Shown piece by piece: positions 8,316 to 17,240 of a stretch of DNA of 64,000 bases. Source of the DNA: Flavobacterium sinopsychrotolerans (lineage in GTDB: Bacteria > Bacteroidota > Bacteroidia > Flavobacteriales > Flavobacteriaceae). Each line of letters begins with the position of its first letter. Positions within the stretch are counted from its first letter, which is position 1. The stretch is from contig NZ_FODN01000008.1 in the NCBI RefSeq assembly GCF_900110375.1, positions 123,170-187,169 on the forward strand. The letters are read 5' to 3'. The notes under the pieces were generated by a model that worked only from the letters and a program-made list of their open reading frames with translations, did no database searches and was not told where the DNA came from. The translations under genes and the position numbers were made by a program.

Positions 8316-10730
8316 ATGAAAATATTAAAATTTGGAGGTAAATCTTTATCGAATGGCGACGGAATAAATAAGGTTGTTGCGATTATAACCGATAAAGTAA
8401 ATCAAGGAGAGGAAATTGCCATTGTAGTTTCAGCAAGAGGGAATGCCACAGATGAACTAGAAGAAATTTTAAAGGTTGCGGCTACTAATAAGGATTATAA
8501 ACTGCTTTTTGAGGATTTTAAAAAATACCAACAAGATGAATATGAGAACGTGGATTTGTCTGAGGAATTCAATGTTCTTGAAAAATTATTCGAAGGTGTT
8601 AGTCTAATTGGCGATTACAGCAACAAAATAAAAGACCAGATTTTATCCAAGGGGGAATTGCTTTCTGCCAAATTACTGACAGCTATTCTCGTTGAAAATG
8701 GAATAAATGCTCGCTTTGCAGATACTAGAGAATTATTAAAAACAGATTCAAAATTTGGTGATGCGCAACCTTTGGAACAAATTTCAAAGAAAAACGTCAT
8801 CAATTATTTTAAGGAGAATAATGGGACAACGGTAAATGTTATTACGGGTTTCATAGGTTCTAATAACAATAATGACACCACTACTTTAGGAAGAAATGGC
8901 AGTAATTATACTGCTTCGTTGATTGCGAATTACTTGAATGCTGAAGAGCTTCAAAACTACACACACGTAGATGGAATTTATACCGCAAATCCGGATTTAG
9001 TGCTTGATGCGAAGAAAATTGATCATTTGTCGTTTAACGAAGCCAATGAAATAGCCAATTTTGGTGCGACGATTCTTCATGCCAAAACGATAATTCCTTT
9101 ATTGGAAAAAAATATTCCACTTCGTATTTTAAATACTTTCAACCACGAAAATAAAGGAACCTTAATCACTTCCAATTCGAACAAAGAAGGCATTAAAACA
9201 CTTTCGGTACTTGAAAATGTTTCGTTAGTGAATCTGGAAGGAAGAGGATTATTAGGGAAAACTGGCGTTGATGCCCGTATTTTCAGAGTGATGGGTGACA
9301 ATGATATTAGTGTGAGTATTATTTCTCAAGGTTCTTCAGAAAGAGGAATTGGTTTGGTAGTTGCTGCTGATAAAGCTACAAAAGCCATGATTGAATTGGA
9401 AAAAGAATTCGAGAATGATTTCTATTCGAAAGATGTGAATAAAATCACGGTAACCGATGATGTTTCGGTAATTTCAATCATTGGCCAGGATTTGAGTACG
9501 TTTCACAAGCCTTATACGGCGTTGATAAAAAATAAAATTGTCCCGATTCTTTTCAATAATACTGTTACGGGTAAGAACGTGAGTTTAGTGGTGAAAAAAT
9601 CGCAACTGAACAAAGCCTTAAACGTTATTCACGGAGAGATTTTTGGAGTTTCAAAGAAAATCAATATCGCTATTTTCGGACATGGATTAGTGGGCGGAAC
9701 GTTAATTAACCAAATATTGGAATCAGCTGCAACCATCGAAAAAAGAAAAGACATTAAACTAAATGTTTTTGCTATTGCCAATTCTAGTAATGTACTTTTA
9801 AATAAAAATGGGGTTACTCCAAATTGGAAAAATGAAATTCAAAATAATGGATTCTCTTATACTATTGATGATGTAATTGCGTACGCAAATGAGCATCACT
9901 TAGAGAATTTGATTGCGATTGATAACACGGCAAGTGCCACATTTGTTGAAAATTATATTCCTTTAGCAGAAAGTAGCTTTGATTTGATTTCATCCAATAA
10001 AGTAGCCAATACGTTGAGTTATAGTTTTTATAAAAAATTACGAAAAGTATTGGCAGATAATCAAAAGAGTTATCTTTATGAAACGAATGTGGGAGCGGGA
10101 TTACCGTTGATTGATACAATTAAATTATTGCACCTTTCAGGTGAAAATATTACGAAGATTAAAGGTGTTTTCTCAGGAACATTGAGTTATTTGTTCAATA
10201 ATTTTTCTGCAAAAGACGCTCCGTTCAGCGAAATATTGAAAGAAGCAATTGATAACGGATATACGGAGCCCGATCCAAGAGAGGACTTGTGCGGGAATGA
10301 TGTAGGTAGAAAATTATTGATTTTGGCCAGGGAATTGGACTTGCAAAATGAATTTGAAGAAATTGATATTCAAAATTTAATTCCAGAACATTTGCGTGAA
10401 GGTGATGTTTCTGATTTTTTTAATAAATTGACAGAGTTTGATCCAATTTATGCTAAAATAAAAGCAGAGCAAAAACCAAATCACGTTTTAAGGTACATAG
10501 GCGAATTGTCAGGTGATTTGCAAAATGATAAAGGAAATCTGGAAGTGAAATTAGTTTCTGTACCATCTGATACGGCGCTGGGCGGATTGAAAGGTTCTGA
10601 TTCTTTCTTCGAAATTTACACAGAATCGTATGGAGACCGACCAATCGTAATTCAAGGCGCAGGCGCAGGATCAGCAGTAACGGCAAGAGGTGTCTTTGGA
10701 GATATTTTAAGGTTGTCGGATAAAGGTTAA
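8316..10730 (+). CDS. thrA: Bifunctional aspartate kinase / homoserine dehydrogenase
   Basis: An 804-residue fusion catalysing the first and third steps from aspartate to threonine and methionine. The kinase domain opens with KFGGKSLSNGDG, the variant of KFGGTS common in this phylum. Regulatory ACT segments occupy about 300-440 (LENVSLVNLEGRGLLGKTG, DVSVISIIGQDLS). The NAD(P)-binding motif FGHGLVGGT starts the homoserine dehydrogenase domain near 452, and the catalytic region includes ETNVGAGLPLIDTI and GCGND-like LCGNDVGRKL. The ACT domains usually give threonine feedback. It lies 18 bp after metX and thus also under SAM-I control. Confidence 0.95.
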   Translation: MKILKFGGKSLSNGDGINKVVAIITDKVNQGEEIAIVVSARGNATDELEEILKVAATNKDYKLLFEDFKKYQQDEYENVDLSEEFNVLEKLFEGVSLIGDYSNKIKDQILSKGELLSAKLLTAILVENGINARFADTRELLKTDSKFGDAQPLEQISKKNVINYFKENNGTTVNVITGFIGSNNNNDTTTLGRNGSNYTASLIANYLNAEELQNYTHVDGIYTANPDLVLDAKKIDHLSFNEANEIANFGATILHAKTIIPLLEKNIPLRILNTFNHENKGTLITSNSNKEGIKTLSVLENVSLVNLEGRGLLGKTGVDARIFRVMGDNDISVSIISQGSSERGIGLVVAADKATKAMIELEKEFENDFYSKDVNKITVTDDVSVISIIGQDLSTFHKPYTALIKNKIVPILFNNTVTGKNVSLVVKKSQLNKALNVIHGEIFGVSKKINIAIFGHGLVGGTLINQILESAATIEKRKDIKLNVFAIANSSNVLLNKNGVTPNWKNEIQNNGFSYTIDDVIAYANEHHLENLIAIDNTASATFVENYIPLAESSFDLISSNKVANTLSYSFYKKLRKVLADNQKSYLYETNVGAGLPLIDTIKLLHLSGENITKIKGVFSGTLSYLFNNFSAKDAPFSEILKEAIDNGYTEPDPREDLCGNDVGRKLLILARELDLQNEFEEIDIQNLIPEHLREGDVSDFFNKLTEFDPIYAKIKAEQKPNHVLRYIGELSGDLQNDKGNLEVKLVSVPSDTALGGLKGSDSFFEIYTESYGDRPIVIQGAGAGSAVTARGVFGDILRLSDKG

Positions 10731-10796
10731 TGATTTAAGATTGGGGATTTTTGAATTTAGATTTCAGATTGAATAAAAGAATTAAAGCAAATAGTA

Positions 10797-11222
10797 ATGA
10801 AAATAACATTAAACAGAGTAAACGACAATTTCCATTTCGAATTAAAAAATGAAAGAGGACATATAGTTAACGTTGATAGCCGACCAGAATTTGGAGGAAA
10901 TGATATGGGTGCAAGTCCAATGGAATTGGTATTGATGGGTGTTGCGGGTTGCAGCGCCATTGATATGATTTCAATTTTGAAAAAACAACGTCAGGAAATT
11001 ACCTCTTTCAAAGCTGAGGTAGAAGGAGAACGTGTACAAGTTGGAGAAGCGAAACCATTCAAGGATATTCACATTGTGTTTTATTTGGAAGGGCCAATAA
11101 ACGAAGAAAAAGCAGCCAGAGCCGCACAACTTTCTTTCGAAAAGTACTGTTCGGTTTCTAAAACATTAGAGCCAACAGCAACTATACATTACAAAGTAGT
11201 TTTGAATAATAAACCATTGTAG
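10797..11222 (+). CDS. OsmC family protein
   Basis: A 141-residue cytoplasmic protein of the OsmC/Ohr superfamily. Visible landmarks are GASPMELVLMGVAGCSAIDM (about residues 38-57) with the first redox Cys, and the helix SFEKYCSVSKTL near 115-126 with the second Cys, the pair that reduces organic hydroperoxides in this superfamily. The electron donor and peroxide are unknown. It lies 66 bp after thrA, in the same direction and before the trans-sulfuration enzyme, so it is likely cotranscribed with sulfur genes. Confidence 0.88.
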   Translation: MKITLNRVNDNFHFELKNERGHIVNVDSRPEFGGNDMGASPMELVLMGVAGCSAIDMISILKKQRQEITSFKAEVEGERVQVGEAKPFKDIHIVFYLEGPINEEKAARAAQLSFEKYCSVSKTLEPTATIHYKVVLNNKPL

Positions 11223-11290
11223 TTTAAGCAAAGTGTTTGGATTTAATGTTCCAAAAACTTTAAGCCTTAAACTTTAAACGAAAAAATAAA

Positions 11291-12463
11291 ATGAACGATC
11301 AAGAATTTGGTTTTGAAACCCAAGCCATACGCAACCAATTAGAAAGAACACAATATTTAGAGCACTCAGTGCCTTTGTACTTAACGTCAAGTTTTGTATT
11401 TGAAGATGCCGAAGACATGCGTGCTTCTTTTGCCGAAGAAAAAGACAGGAATATTTACAGCCGTTATAGCAACCCAAACACCAACGAATTTGTTGATAAA
11501 GTTTGTGCTATGGAAGGTGCTGCAGCTGGTTTTGCCTTTGCATCCGGAATGGCTGCGGTGTATTCAACCTTGGCGGCTTTATTGAAATCTGGAGATCATA
11601 TCGTTTCTTCCAGTAGTGTTTTTGGAGCCACACATTCGTTGTTCATTAATTATTTTCCAAAATGGAATATTGAAACTTCCTATTTTGATATTAACAAGCC
11701 TGAAACTATTGAAGGTTTGATTACGCCCGATACTAAGATTCTTTTTGCAGAATCACCTACCAATCCGGCAGTTGATATTATCGATTTGGAACTTTTAGGA
11801 ACAATTGCCAAAAAACACAATTTAATTTTGATTATTGACAACTGCTTTGCAACGCCATACTTGCAACAACCTATAAAATGGGGTGCACATTTAGTAGTAC
11901 ATTCTGCGACAAAATTAATGGATGGTCAAGGGAGAGTTTTAGGCGGAATAACAGTTGGTGATGCTGAATTGATTCAGAAAATCTATTTATTTTCCCGACT
12001 TACAGGACCTTCGTTATCCCCATTTAATGCGTGGGTATTATCAAAAAGTTTAGAAACGTTGGCGATTCGTTTAGACAGACATTGTGAAAATGCCTTGAAA
12101 GTAGCGGAATTTTTAGAAAATCATCCGCAGGTGAATAAAGTGAAATATCCATTCTTGAAATCGCATCCGCAATATGAAATTGCACAAAAGCAAATGAAGT
12201 TGGGAGGAAACATTGTAGCTTTTGAAATCAAAGGAGGTATTGAAGCCGGAAGAAATTTTTTGGATAAAATAAGATTATGTTCCTTGTCACCAAATTTGGG
12301 CGACACCAGAACTATCGTAACGCATCCGGCATCAACAACACACAGTAAACTATCTGTTGAAGAACGTTTGGCAGTGAGTATTACGGATGGTTTGGTACGT
12401 GTTTCAGTTGGATTGGAAACTGTAAAAGATGTAATTGCTGATTTAGAGCAGGCTTTGTCTTAA
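11291..12463 (+). CDS. metZ: Trans-sulfuration-family PLP enzyme, O-succinyl/acetylhomoserine sulfhydrylase-like
   Basis: A 390-residue Cys/Met-metabolism PLP enzyme predicted to make homocysteine from activated homoserine and sulfide. It contains YSRYSNPNTNEFVDKVCAMEG, ESPTNPAVD (154-162), the PLP-ring Asp in IIDN (183) and the Schiff-base Lys in HSATKLMDG (Lys208). The resemblance is closest to O-succinylhomoserine sulfhydrylase (MetZ), but cystathionine gamma-synthase-like activity cannot be excluded. It follows the metX-thrA-osmC genes and precedes the Rrf2 regulator and sulfate assimilation operon, so sulfide from that operon is its expected substrate. The N-terminus is at the expected position. 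Confidence 0.85.
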   Translation: MNDQEFGFETQAIRNQLERTQYLEHSVPLYLTSSFVFEDAEDMRASFAEEKDRNIYSRYSNPNTNEFVDKVCAMEGAAAGFAFASGMAAVYSTLAALLKSGDHIVSSSSVFGATHSLFINYFPKWNIETSYFDINKPETIEGLITPDTKILFAESPTNPAVDIIDLELLGTIAKKHNLILIIDNCFATPYLQQPIKWGAHLVVHSATKLMDGQGRVLGGITVGDAELIQKIYLFSRLTGPSLSPFNAWVLSKSLETLAIRLDRHCENALKVAEFLENHPQVNKVKYPFLKSHPQYEIAQKQMKLGGNIVAFEIKGGIEAGRNFLDKIRLCSLSPNLGDTRTIVTHPASTTHSKLSVEERLAVSITDGLVRVSVGLETVKDVIADLEQALS

Positions 12464-12569
12464 TGATTTTTGATTTGGGATTAACGATTTTGCCCCGAAG
12501 TTTGGGGAGCAGATTTCCAATCTAACAACAATCGTTAATCTCCTTTCACCATTTTTCATTCAAAAAGTA

Positions 12570-12577
12570 TATTTTTG
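12570..12577 (+). promoter_or_regulatory. Possible -7 element before the Rrf2 regulator gene
   Basis: TATTTTTG fits TAnnTTTG and lies 86 bp upstream of the regulator start. No good -33 TTTG is seen at the right distance, so support is partial. The surrounding 12464-12662 gap otherwise holds A+T-rich intergenic repeats resembling AATCGTTAATC. Confidence 0.4.
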
Positions 12578-12662
12578 TTGCTACAATAAAAGACAAATAG
12601 ATTTCTGATTTTGTAAAATCTGAAATCAAAAATCGTTAATCTTCAATCTTATATCTTTTTAA

Positions 12663-13073
12663 ATGCTGTCTAAAAAAACAAAATACGGAATAAAAGCTCT
12701 TACTTTTTTGGCGCGCCAAAAAGATAATTCTCCGGTGCAAATAGCCGAGATAGCCAAGAGTGAGACTATTTCGATCAAGTTTTTAGAAAGTATTTTATTA
12801 TTACTGCGCCATTCCGGTTTTTTGGGTGCCAAAAAAGGAAAAGGCGGTGGCTATTATTTGATAAAAGATCCCAAAGACATCAATATGGCTCATGTGTATC
12901 GCATTCTTGAAGGGCCAATTGCATTACTTCCTTGTGCCAGCCATAATTTTTATGAGCCTTGTTTGGACTGTTCAAATGAAGCTACTTGCGCGGTTCGGAA
13001 ACTGATGATTGAGGTGCGCGATAATACCCTGAAAATTTTAGAGAGTAACACCTTGGCTGACATTGCCTTTTAA
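12663..13073 (+). CDS. Rrf2 family transcriptional regulator
   Basis: A 136-residue winged-helix DNA-binding protein of the Rrf2 family (IscR/CymR/NsrR relatives). The N-terminal helix-turn-helix is at about 1-70 (KKTKYGIKALTFLARQ, AKKGKGGGYYLIKDP). Four cysteines follow at 91, 100, 103 and 109 in a region corresponding to the iron-sulfur ligand loop of IscR, so it may carry a cluster, or it may act like CymR through CysK or O-acetylserine. It sits directly upstream of the sulfate assimilation operon, whose promoter carries a palindrome, so I infer it represses that operon. The ligand is not deducible. Confidence 0.9.
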   Translation: MLSKKTKYGIKALTFLARQKDNSPVQIAEIAKSETISIKFLESILLLLRHSGFLGAKKGKGGGYYLIKDPKDINMAHVYRILEGPIALLPCASHNFYEPCLDCSNEATCAVRKLMIEVRDNTLKILESNTLADIAF

Positions 13074-13094
13074 AGAATAAATCACAAAATAAAT

Positions 13095-13124
13095 TTTGTA
13101 GTTAACTTAAAAGTTTTACTTTTG
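13095..13124 (+). promoter_or_regulatory. Promoter of the sulfate assimilation operon
   Basis: TTTG (13095-13098), 18 nt, TACTTTTG (13117-13124): a near-perfect Bacteroidetes promoter, 67 bp upstream of the TauE-like gene. Confidence 0.75.
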
Positions 13125-13134
13125 CACAATAATC

Positions 13135-13152
13135 TACTATTCCGATAGGGTA
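13135..13152 (+). promoter_or_regulatory. Candidate Rrf2-type operator at the sulfate operon start site
   Basis: The imperfect palindrome TACTAT-TCCG-ATAGGGTA sits about 10 bp after the -7 element, around the expected transcription start, where a bound repressor would block initiation. The neighbouring Rrf2 regulator is the natural candidate. The link is inference. Confidence 0.45.
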
Positions 13153-13190
13153 ATGGATTTAAATATTAAAAACAGTTGAATTAAAAAAGC

Positions 13191-14093
13191 ATGAGCAAAG
13201 AATTGAAAACCATTACTATCAATGAAAAATCGGAAACGACTTTTAAAGAACGCTTATGGGTTGTTATCCCTGTTGTTTTATTGGTAGGATTAATTTCTAC
13301 ATTGGTATACAATCATCATGCTGAATTTTCTTGGAATGGCCTAATAGCTGGTTTTAATCAAGAATTTTTAATCTTTTTCTGTATTGGTGTTTTTGCACAA
13401 TTAGTCGACGGGACATTAGGAATGGGGTATGGAGCAACTTCTACTTCTTTTTTATTGGCGTATGGAATTCCACCAGCGATAAGCAGTACAGGTGTTCATG
13501 TTGCTGAAATGTTTACAACAGGAGCTTCGGCTATTTCTCATCATCGCTTTGGGAATATCAATAAAAAATTAGTCAGACATCTATTAATTCCGGGTGTTTT
13601 AGGTTCAATTGCAGGTGCGTATTTATTGTCGGATGTTATTGATGGGGATGCGATAAAGCCTTTTATTGCTGTGTATATGATAGGGTTGGCAATTATAATC
13701 ATTAGAAAAGCAATGCAGAAAAACATCATTAAAAAGAAAACCAAGCGATTGAATATTTTAGCTTCTTTTGGAGGTTTTATGGATGCTGTTGGCGGTGGTG
13801 GCTGGGGGCCAATTGTAACTTCTACCTTATTAGGGCGCGGTAGAAATCCAAGATATACTATTGGTTCTGTCAATGCAGCGGAGTTTGCAGTAGCTTTTGC
13901 AAGTGGCGTAACTTTCATGCTTTTTGGAGGAATACAAGGATGGCAGGTGATTATAGGGTTAATTTTAGGTGGTGTGATTGCCGCTCCAATTGCCGCTATT
14001 TTAGTCAATAAAATAAAGAGAAAGCCTATGATGATTTTGGTAGGGATTTTAATTATTATTTTGAGTTTAAAAACACTGTCTAAATTATTATAA
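13191..14093 (+). CDS. TauE/SafE family permease, possible sulfate or sulfur-compound transporter
   Basis: A 300-residue integral membrane protein with about eight hydrophobic segments (the first at ~24-41, then 58-75, 118-140 and so on). It has the paired glycine motifs of the TauE/SafE (DUF81) family: LVDGTLGMGYGATSTSF near 78 and the mirrored MDAVGGGGWGPIVTSTLLG near 197. The family moves sulfonates, sulfite, sulfate or sulfur-containing organics. As the first gene of the sulfate operon, 14 bp before cysH, it is plausibly the sulfate uptake permease, since no CysPTWA system appears nearby. Direction of transport is not provable from sequence. Confidence 0.85.
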   Translation: MSKELKTITINEKSETTFKERLWVVIPVVLLVGLISTLVYNHHAEFSWNGLIAGFNQEFLIFFCIGVFAQLVDGTLGMGYGATSTSFLLAYGIPPAISSTGVHVAEMFTTGASAISHHRFGNINKKLVRHLLIPGVLGSIAGAYLLSDVIDGDAIKPFIAVYMIGLAIIIIRKAMQKNIIKKKTKRLNILASFGGFMDAVGGGGWGPIVTSTLLGRGRNPRYTIGSVNAAEFAVAFASGVTFMLFGGIQGWQVIIGLILGGVIAAPIAAILVNKIKRKPMMILVGILIIILSLKTLSKLL

Positions 14094-14107
14094 AGAGAAA
14101 CGAAATT

Positions 14108-14809
14108 ATGAGCATAGCAATAACCAATACTTTATTAGATAAAACAAAGGATTTTTCAATTGATGAAACTTTGGCTTTTTTGGCTAATGAATTTAAAGGC
14201 AAAGTAGTTTTTTCTACTTCTTTTGGACAGGAAGACCAAGTGATTACGGCTTTAATTGGAAAAAATAATTTACCTATTACCATTTTTACTTTAGATACGG
14301 GAAGATTATTTCAAGAGACTTATGATGTTTTTCATAAAACTTTAAAAAAGTATCAAATAGATATTAAAACTTATTTTCCGGAAACAAGTGCGGTTGAAGA
14401 GTTATTAAATCAAAAAGGCCCAAATAGCTTTTATGAATCAGTGGAGAATAGAAAAGAATGTTGTTTTATCCGAAAAGTGGCGCCTTTGACTAAAGCTTTG
14501 AAAGGAAATGAAATTTGGATTACGGGTTTGAGAGCAGAGCAATCCGAAAACAGAAATGATTTAGATCTTTTTGAATATGATGAAAAATTCGATATTATAA
14601 AATTCAATCCATTGTTAAAATGGACTTTAGAAGAGGTTCAGAAATATATAGACGATAACAATGTGCCACAAAATGCCTTGCACAAACAAGGTTTCGTGAG
14701 TATCGGTTGTGCGCCATGTACCAGAGCCATTACTGCGGATGAAGATATCCGAGCGGGAAGATGGTGGTGGGAATCCAGTCATAAAGAATGTGGTTTGCAC
14801 CAGAAATAG
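14108..14809 (+). CDS. cysH: Adenylyl-sulfate reductase (CysH family, Fe-S type)
   Basis: A 233-residue reductase producing sulfite from activated sulfate with thioredoxin as electron donor. The PP-loop-like STSFGQEDQV is at about 36-45. It has the CC...CxxC set (Cys118, Cys119, Cys201, Cys204) that binds a [4Fe-4S] cluster in APS-using enzymes, and the catalytic Cys228 in the KECGLH tail. With no APS kinase gene or CysC fusion in the operon, APS rather than PAPS is the likely substrate. It lies between the permease and cysD in the same direction. Confidence 0.93.
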   Translation: MSIAITNTLLDKTKDFSIDETLAFLANEFKGKVVFSTSFGQEDQVITALIGKNNLPITIFTLDTGRLFQETYDVFHKTLKKYQIDIKTYFPETSAVEELLNQKGPNSFYESVENRKECCFIRKVAPLTKALKGNEIWITGLRAEQSENRNDLDLFEYDEKFDIIKFNPLLKWTLEEVQKYIDDNNVPQNALHKQGFVSIGCAPCTRAITADEDIRAGRWWWESSHKECGLHQK

Positions 14810-14911
14810 AAAACAGAGGTTAGAATAAAGAGAAAAGAAAAAATAATAATAGTTAAGAGATTTTAGATGAGGTTCAACAGTCTTAAACTTTAAACTTTTA
14901 AAACAATAATA

Positions 14912-15811
14912 ATGAGTACCATATTAAAAACAAATGCTTTAGAAAGCGAAGCGATATACATTTTTAGAGAAGTAATTTCTCAATTTGACAAGCCGGTTTT
15001 ACTTTTCTCTGGTGGAAAAGATTCGATTACATTGGTGCGTTTAGCACAAAAAGCATTTTTCCCTGCAAAAATTCCTTTTCCATTGTTGCATGTAGACACG
15101 GGACATAACTTTCCGGAAACCATTGCTTTCAGAGATAAATTGGTTGCTGAATTAGGATTAGAATTAATCGTTCGTAATGTTCAGGATGCTATTGACGAAG
15201 GGAAAGTCGTAGAAGAATCAGGGAAATATTCCAGCAGAAATAGTCTGCAAACGACCACACTTTTGGATGCAATCGAAGAATTTAAATTTGATGCTTGTAT
15301 TGGTGGTGCCCGTCGTGATGAAGAAAAAGCAAGAGCTAAAGAACGTATTTTTTCTGTTCGTGATGATTTTGGTCAATGGGATGAAAAAAACCAACGTCCG
15401 GAATTGTTTGATATTTTGAACGGAAAAATTGAAAATGGTCAAAACGTTCGTGTTTTCCCAATTTCGAACTGGACAGAACTGGATGTGTGGAGTTATATTG
15501 AGCAAGAGCACATCGAAATTCCATCGATTTACTTTTCACACAAACGTAAAGTATTCTTGAGAGACGGTATGATTTGGTCTCATTCTCCATTTGTGTACCA
15601 AGAAGAAGATGAAGAAATTGAAGAAAGAATTGTTCGTTTTAGAACCGTTGGCGATATGAGTTGTACTGCAGCTGTTGATTCTTACGCAGCAACCATTCAG
15701 GAAGTTGTAGGCGAAATCAGATCTTCCACTATTTCTGAAAGAGGAGCCAGAATTGATGACAAACGTTCTGAAGCCGCCATGGAGAAAAGAAAACAACAAG
15801 GGTACTTTTAG
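14912..15811 (+). CDS. cysD: Sulfate adenylyltransferase subunit 2
   Basis: A 299-residue ATP-pyrophosphatase-fold subunit that forms APS from sulfate and ATP together with the CysN GTPase. It has the P-loop SGGKDS (33-38), the GGARRDEEKARAKER region and the characteristic C-terminal GARIDDKRSEAAMEKRKQQG sequence. Length is typical (about 300). The gap before it (14810-14911) and after it (15812-15966) contains A+T-rich repeats of the type CTTTAAACTTTTAAA, but the gene order cysH-cysD-cysN indicates one operon. Confidence 0.97.
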   Translation: MSTILKTNALESEAIYIFREVISQFDKPVLLFSGGKDSITLVRLAQKAFFPAKIPFPLLHVDTGHNFPETIAFRDKLVAELGLELIVRNVQDAIDEGKVVEESGKYSSRNSLQTTTLLDAIEEFKFDACIGGARRDEEKARAKERIFSVRDDFGQWDEKNQRPELFDILNGKIENGQNVRVFPISNWTELDVWSYIEQEHIEIPSIYFSHKRKVFLRDGMIWSHSPFVYQEEDEEIEERIVRFRTVGDMSCTAAVDSYAATIQEVVGEIRSSTISERGARIDDKRSEAAMEKRKQQGYF

Positions 15812-15966
15812 AAAATAATTATAAGTTATGAATTGTAAATTATGAATTGTTCCAAAAACATTTAAAATTTAAAATTCAACATTTAAAATAAAAAAATCAA
15901 ATTTAGAAGTTTATATGAGGTGTTTTGAAAACCTTAAACTTTTAAACGTCAAACAAAAAACAAGGA

Positions 15967-17211
15967 ATGGAAGTTTTAAAAATAGCAACAGCAGGAAGTG
16001 TAGATGACGGAAAGAGTACCTTAATCGGGAGATTATTATACGATACAAAATCGTTGACTACAGATAAGATTGAAGCAATAGAAAAAAGCAGCAAGCAAAA
16101 AGGATACGATTATTTAGATTTTTCTTTGGCTACCGATGGATTGGTTGCTGAGAGAGAACAAGGAATCACGATTGATGTGGCGCATATTTATTTTTCGACA
16201 GCCAAGAAAAGTTATATCATTGCCGATACTCCGGGTCACGTAGAATATACACGAAACATGGTTACGGGAGCTTCAACTTCGCAGGTTTCTATCATTTTGA
16301 TTGATGCTCGTAAAGGAGTTATTGAGCAAACGTACAGACACTTTTTTATTAATAATTTATTGAGAGTAAAAGAAGTGATTGTTGCGGTAAATAAAATGGA
16401 TTTGGTTGATTATTCCGAAGAAGTATACAACAAAATCAAAGCTGATTTTCAGGCATTGAACAGCAAAAGTTCATTCAAAGAGCAAAACGTAAGTTACATT
16501 CCGTTGAGTGCGATTAACGGAGGAAACGTTGCTGATAAATCGGAAAATATGCCTTGGTACACTGGACAAACAGTTTTGGAACATTTAGAAGCGTTAGAGC
16601 CAGAAGATGTTTTTGAAACAGGAAAAGCACGTTTCCCGGTTCAAACAGTTATCCGACCAAAAACGGAAGAGTATCATGATTTCAGAGGATATGCCGGAAA
16701 ATTATACGGGAACAATATCAAAGTGGGTGATGCGGTAACGGTTCTTCCTTCTTTGACGGAATCTAAAGTGACTAATATTCACTTTTTTGATCAGCAATTT
16801 GATGAAGCGACTGCAGGTTCTTCGATTACTTTGGAACTGGAAAATGATATCAATGTAACAAGAGGCGACATGATTGTAAAATCGGATGAGTTGCCTAAAA
16901 TCGAAAAAGATATCAATACAACGATTTGCTGGATGGACAGCAAAAAGTTAGTTCCAGGTGCTAAATATTTGGTACAACACAATACAAACAGAGTTTTGGC
17001 AAAAATAGAAAGCGTGAAAAACGTTATTGCTACAGATTATTCTGGAGTTACACCAGCGACTCAATTGGCTATAAATGAAATAGGCGAAGTAAATATTAAA
17101 TTAAGCAAAGCTTTGTATTTTGATGCCTATAATGACAACAAATCAAACGGCGCTTTTATATTAATTGATGCTGCAACCAACACAACTGCTGGAGTTGGAT
17201 TTATAAACTAA
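15967..17211 (+). CDS. cysN: Sulfate adenylyltransferase subunit 1 (GTPase)
   Basis: A 414-residue elongation-factor-like GTPase whose GTP hydrolysis drives APS synthesis by CysD. It contains G1 GSVDDGKST (10-18), G3 DTPGH near 84 and G4 NKMD near 139, followed by EF-Tu-like beta-barrel domains. It ends without the C-terminal APS kinase (CysC) domain found in CysNC fusions, which agrees with an APS-reducing CysH. The stop is 29 bp before the sulfite reductase gene. Confidence 0.96.
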   Translation: MEVLKIATAGSVDDGKSTLIGRLLYDTKSLTTDKIEAIEKSSKQKGYDYLDFSLATDGLVAEREQGITIDVAHIYFSTAKKSYIIADTPGHVEYTRNMVTGASTSQVSIILIDARKGVIEQTYRHFFINNLLRVKEVIVAVNKMDLVDYSEEVYNKIKADFQALNSKSSFKEQNVSYIPLSAINGGNVADKSENMPWYTGQTVLEHLEALEPEDVFETGKARFPVQTVIRPKTEEYHDFRGYAGKLYGNNIKVGDAVTVLPSLTESKVTNIHFFDQQFDEATAGSSITLELENDINVTRGDMIVKSDELPKIEKDINTTICWMDSKKLVPGAKYLVQHNTNRVLAKIESVKNVIATDYSGVTPATQLAINEIGEVNIKLSKALYFDAYNDNKSNGAFILIDAATNTTAGVGFIN

Positions 17212-17240
17212 ATCTAACTTTTGCCAAAAACAACACACAG

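Noticed and set aside
13541..14008. A 155-codon frame on the minus strand, opposite the TauE-like gene
   Set aside because: It is a shadow frame of the membrane protein (Pro/Ile-rich antisense of hydrophobic codons). No signal or family match.
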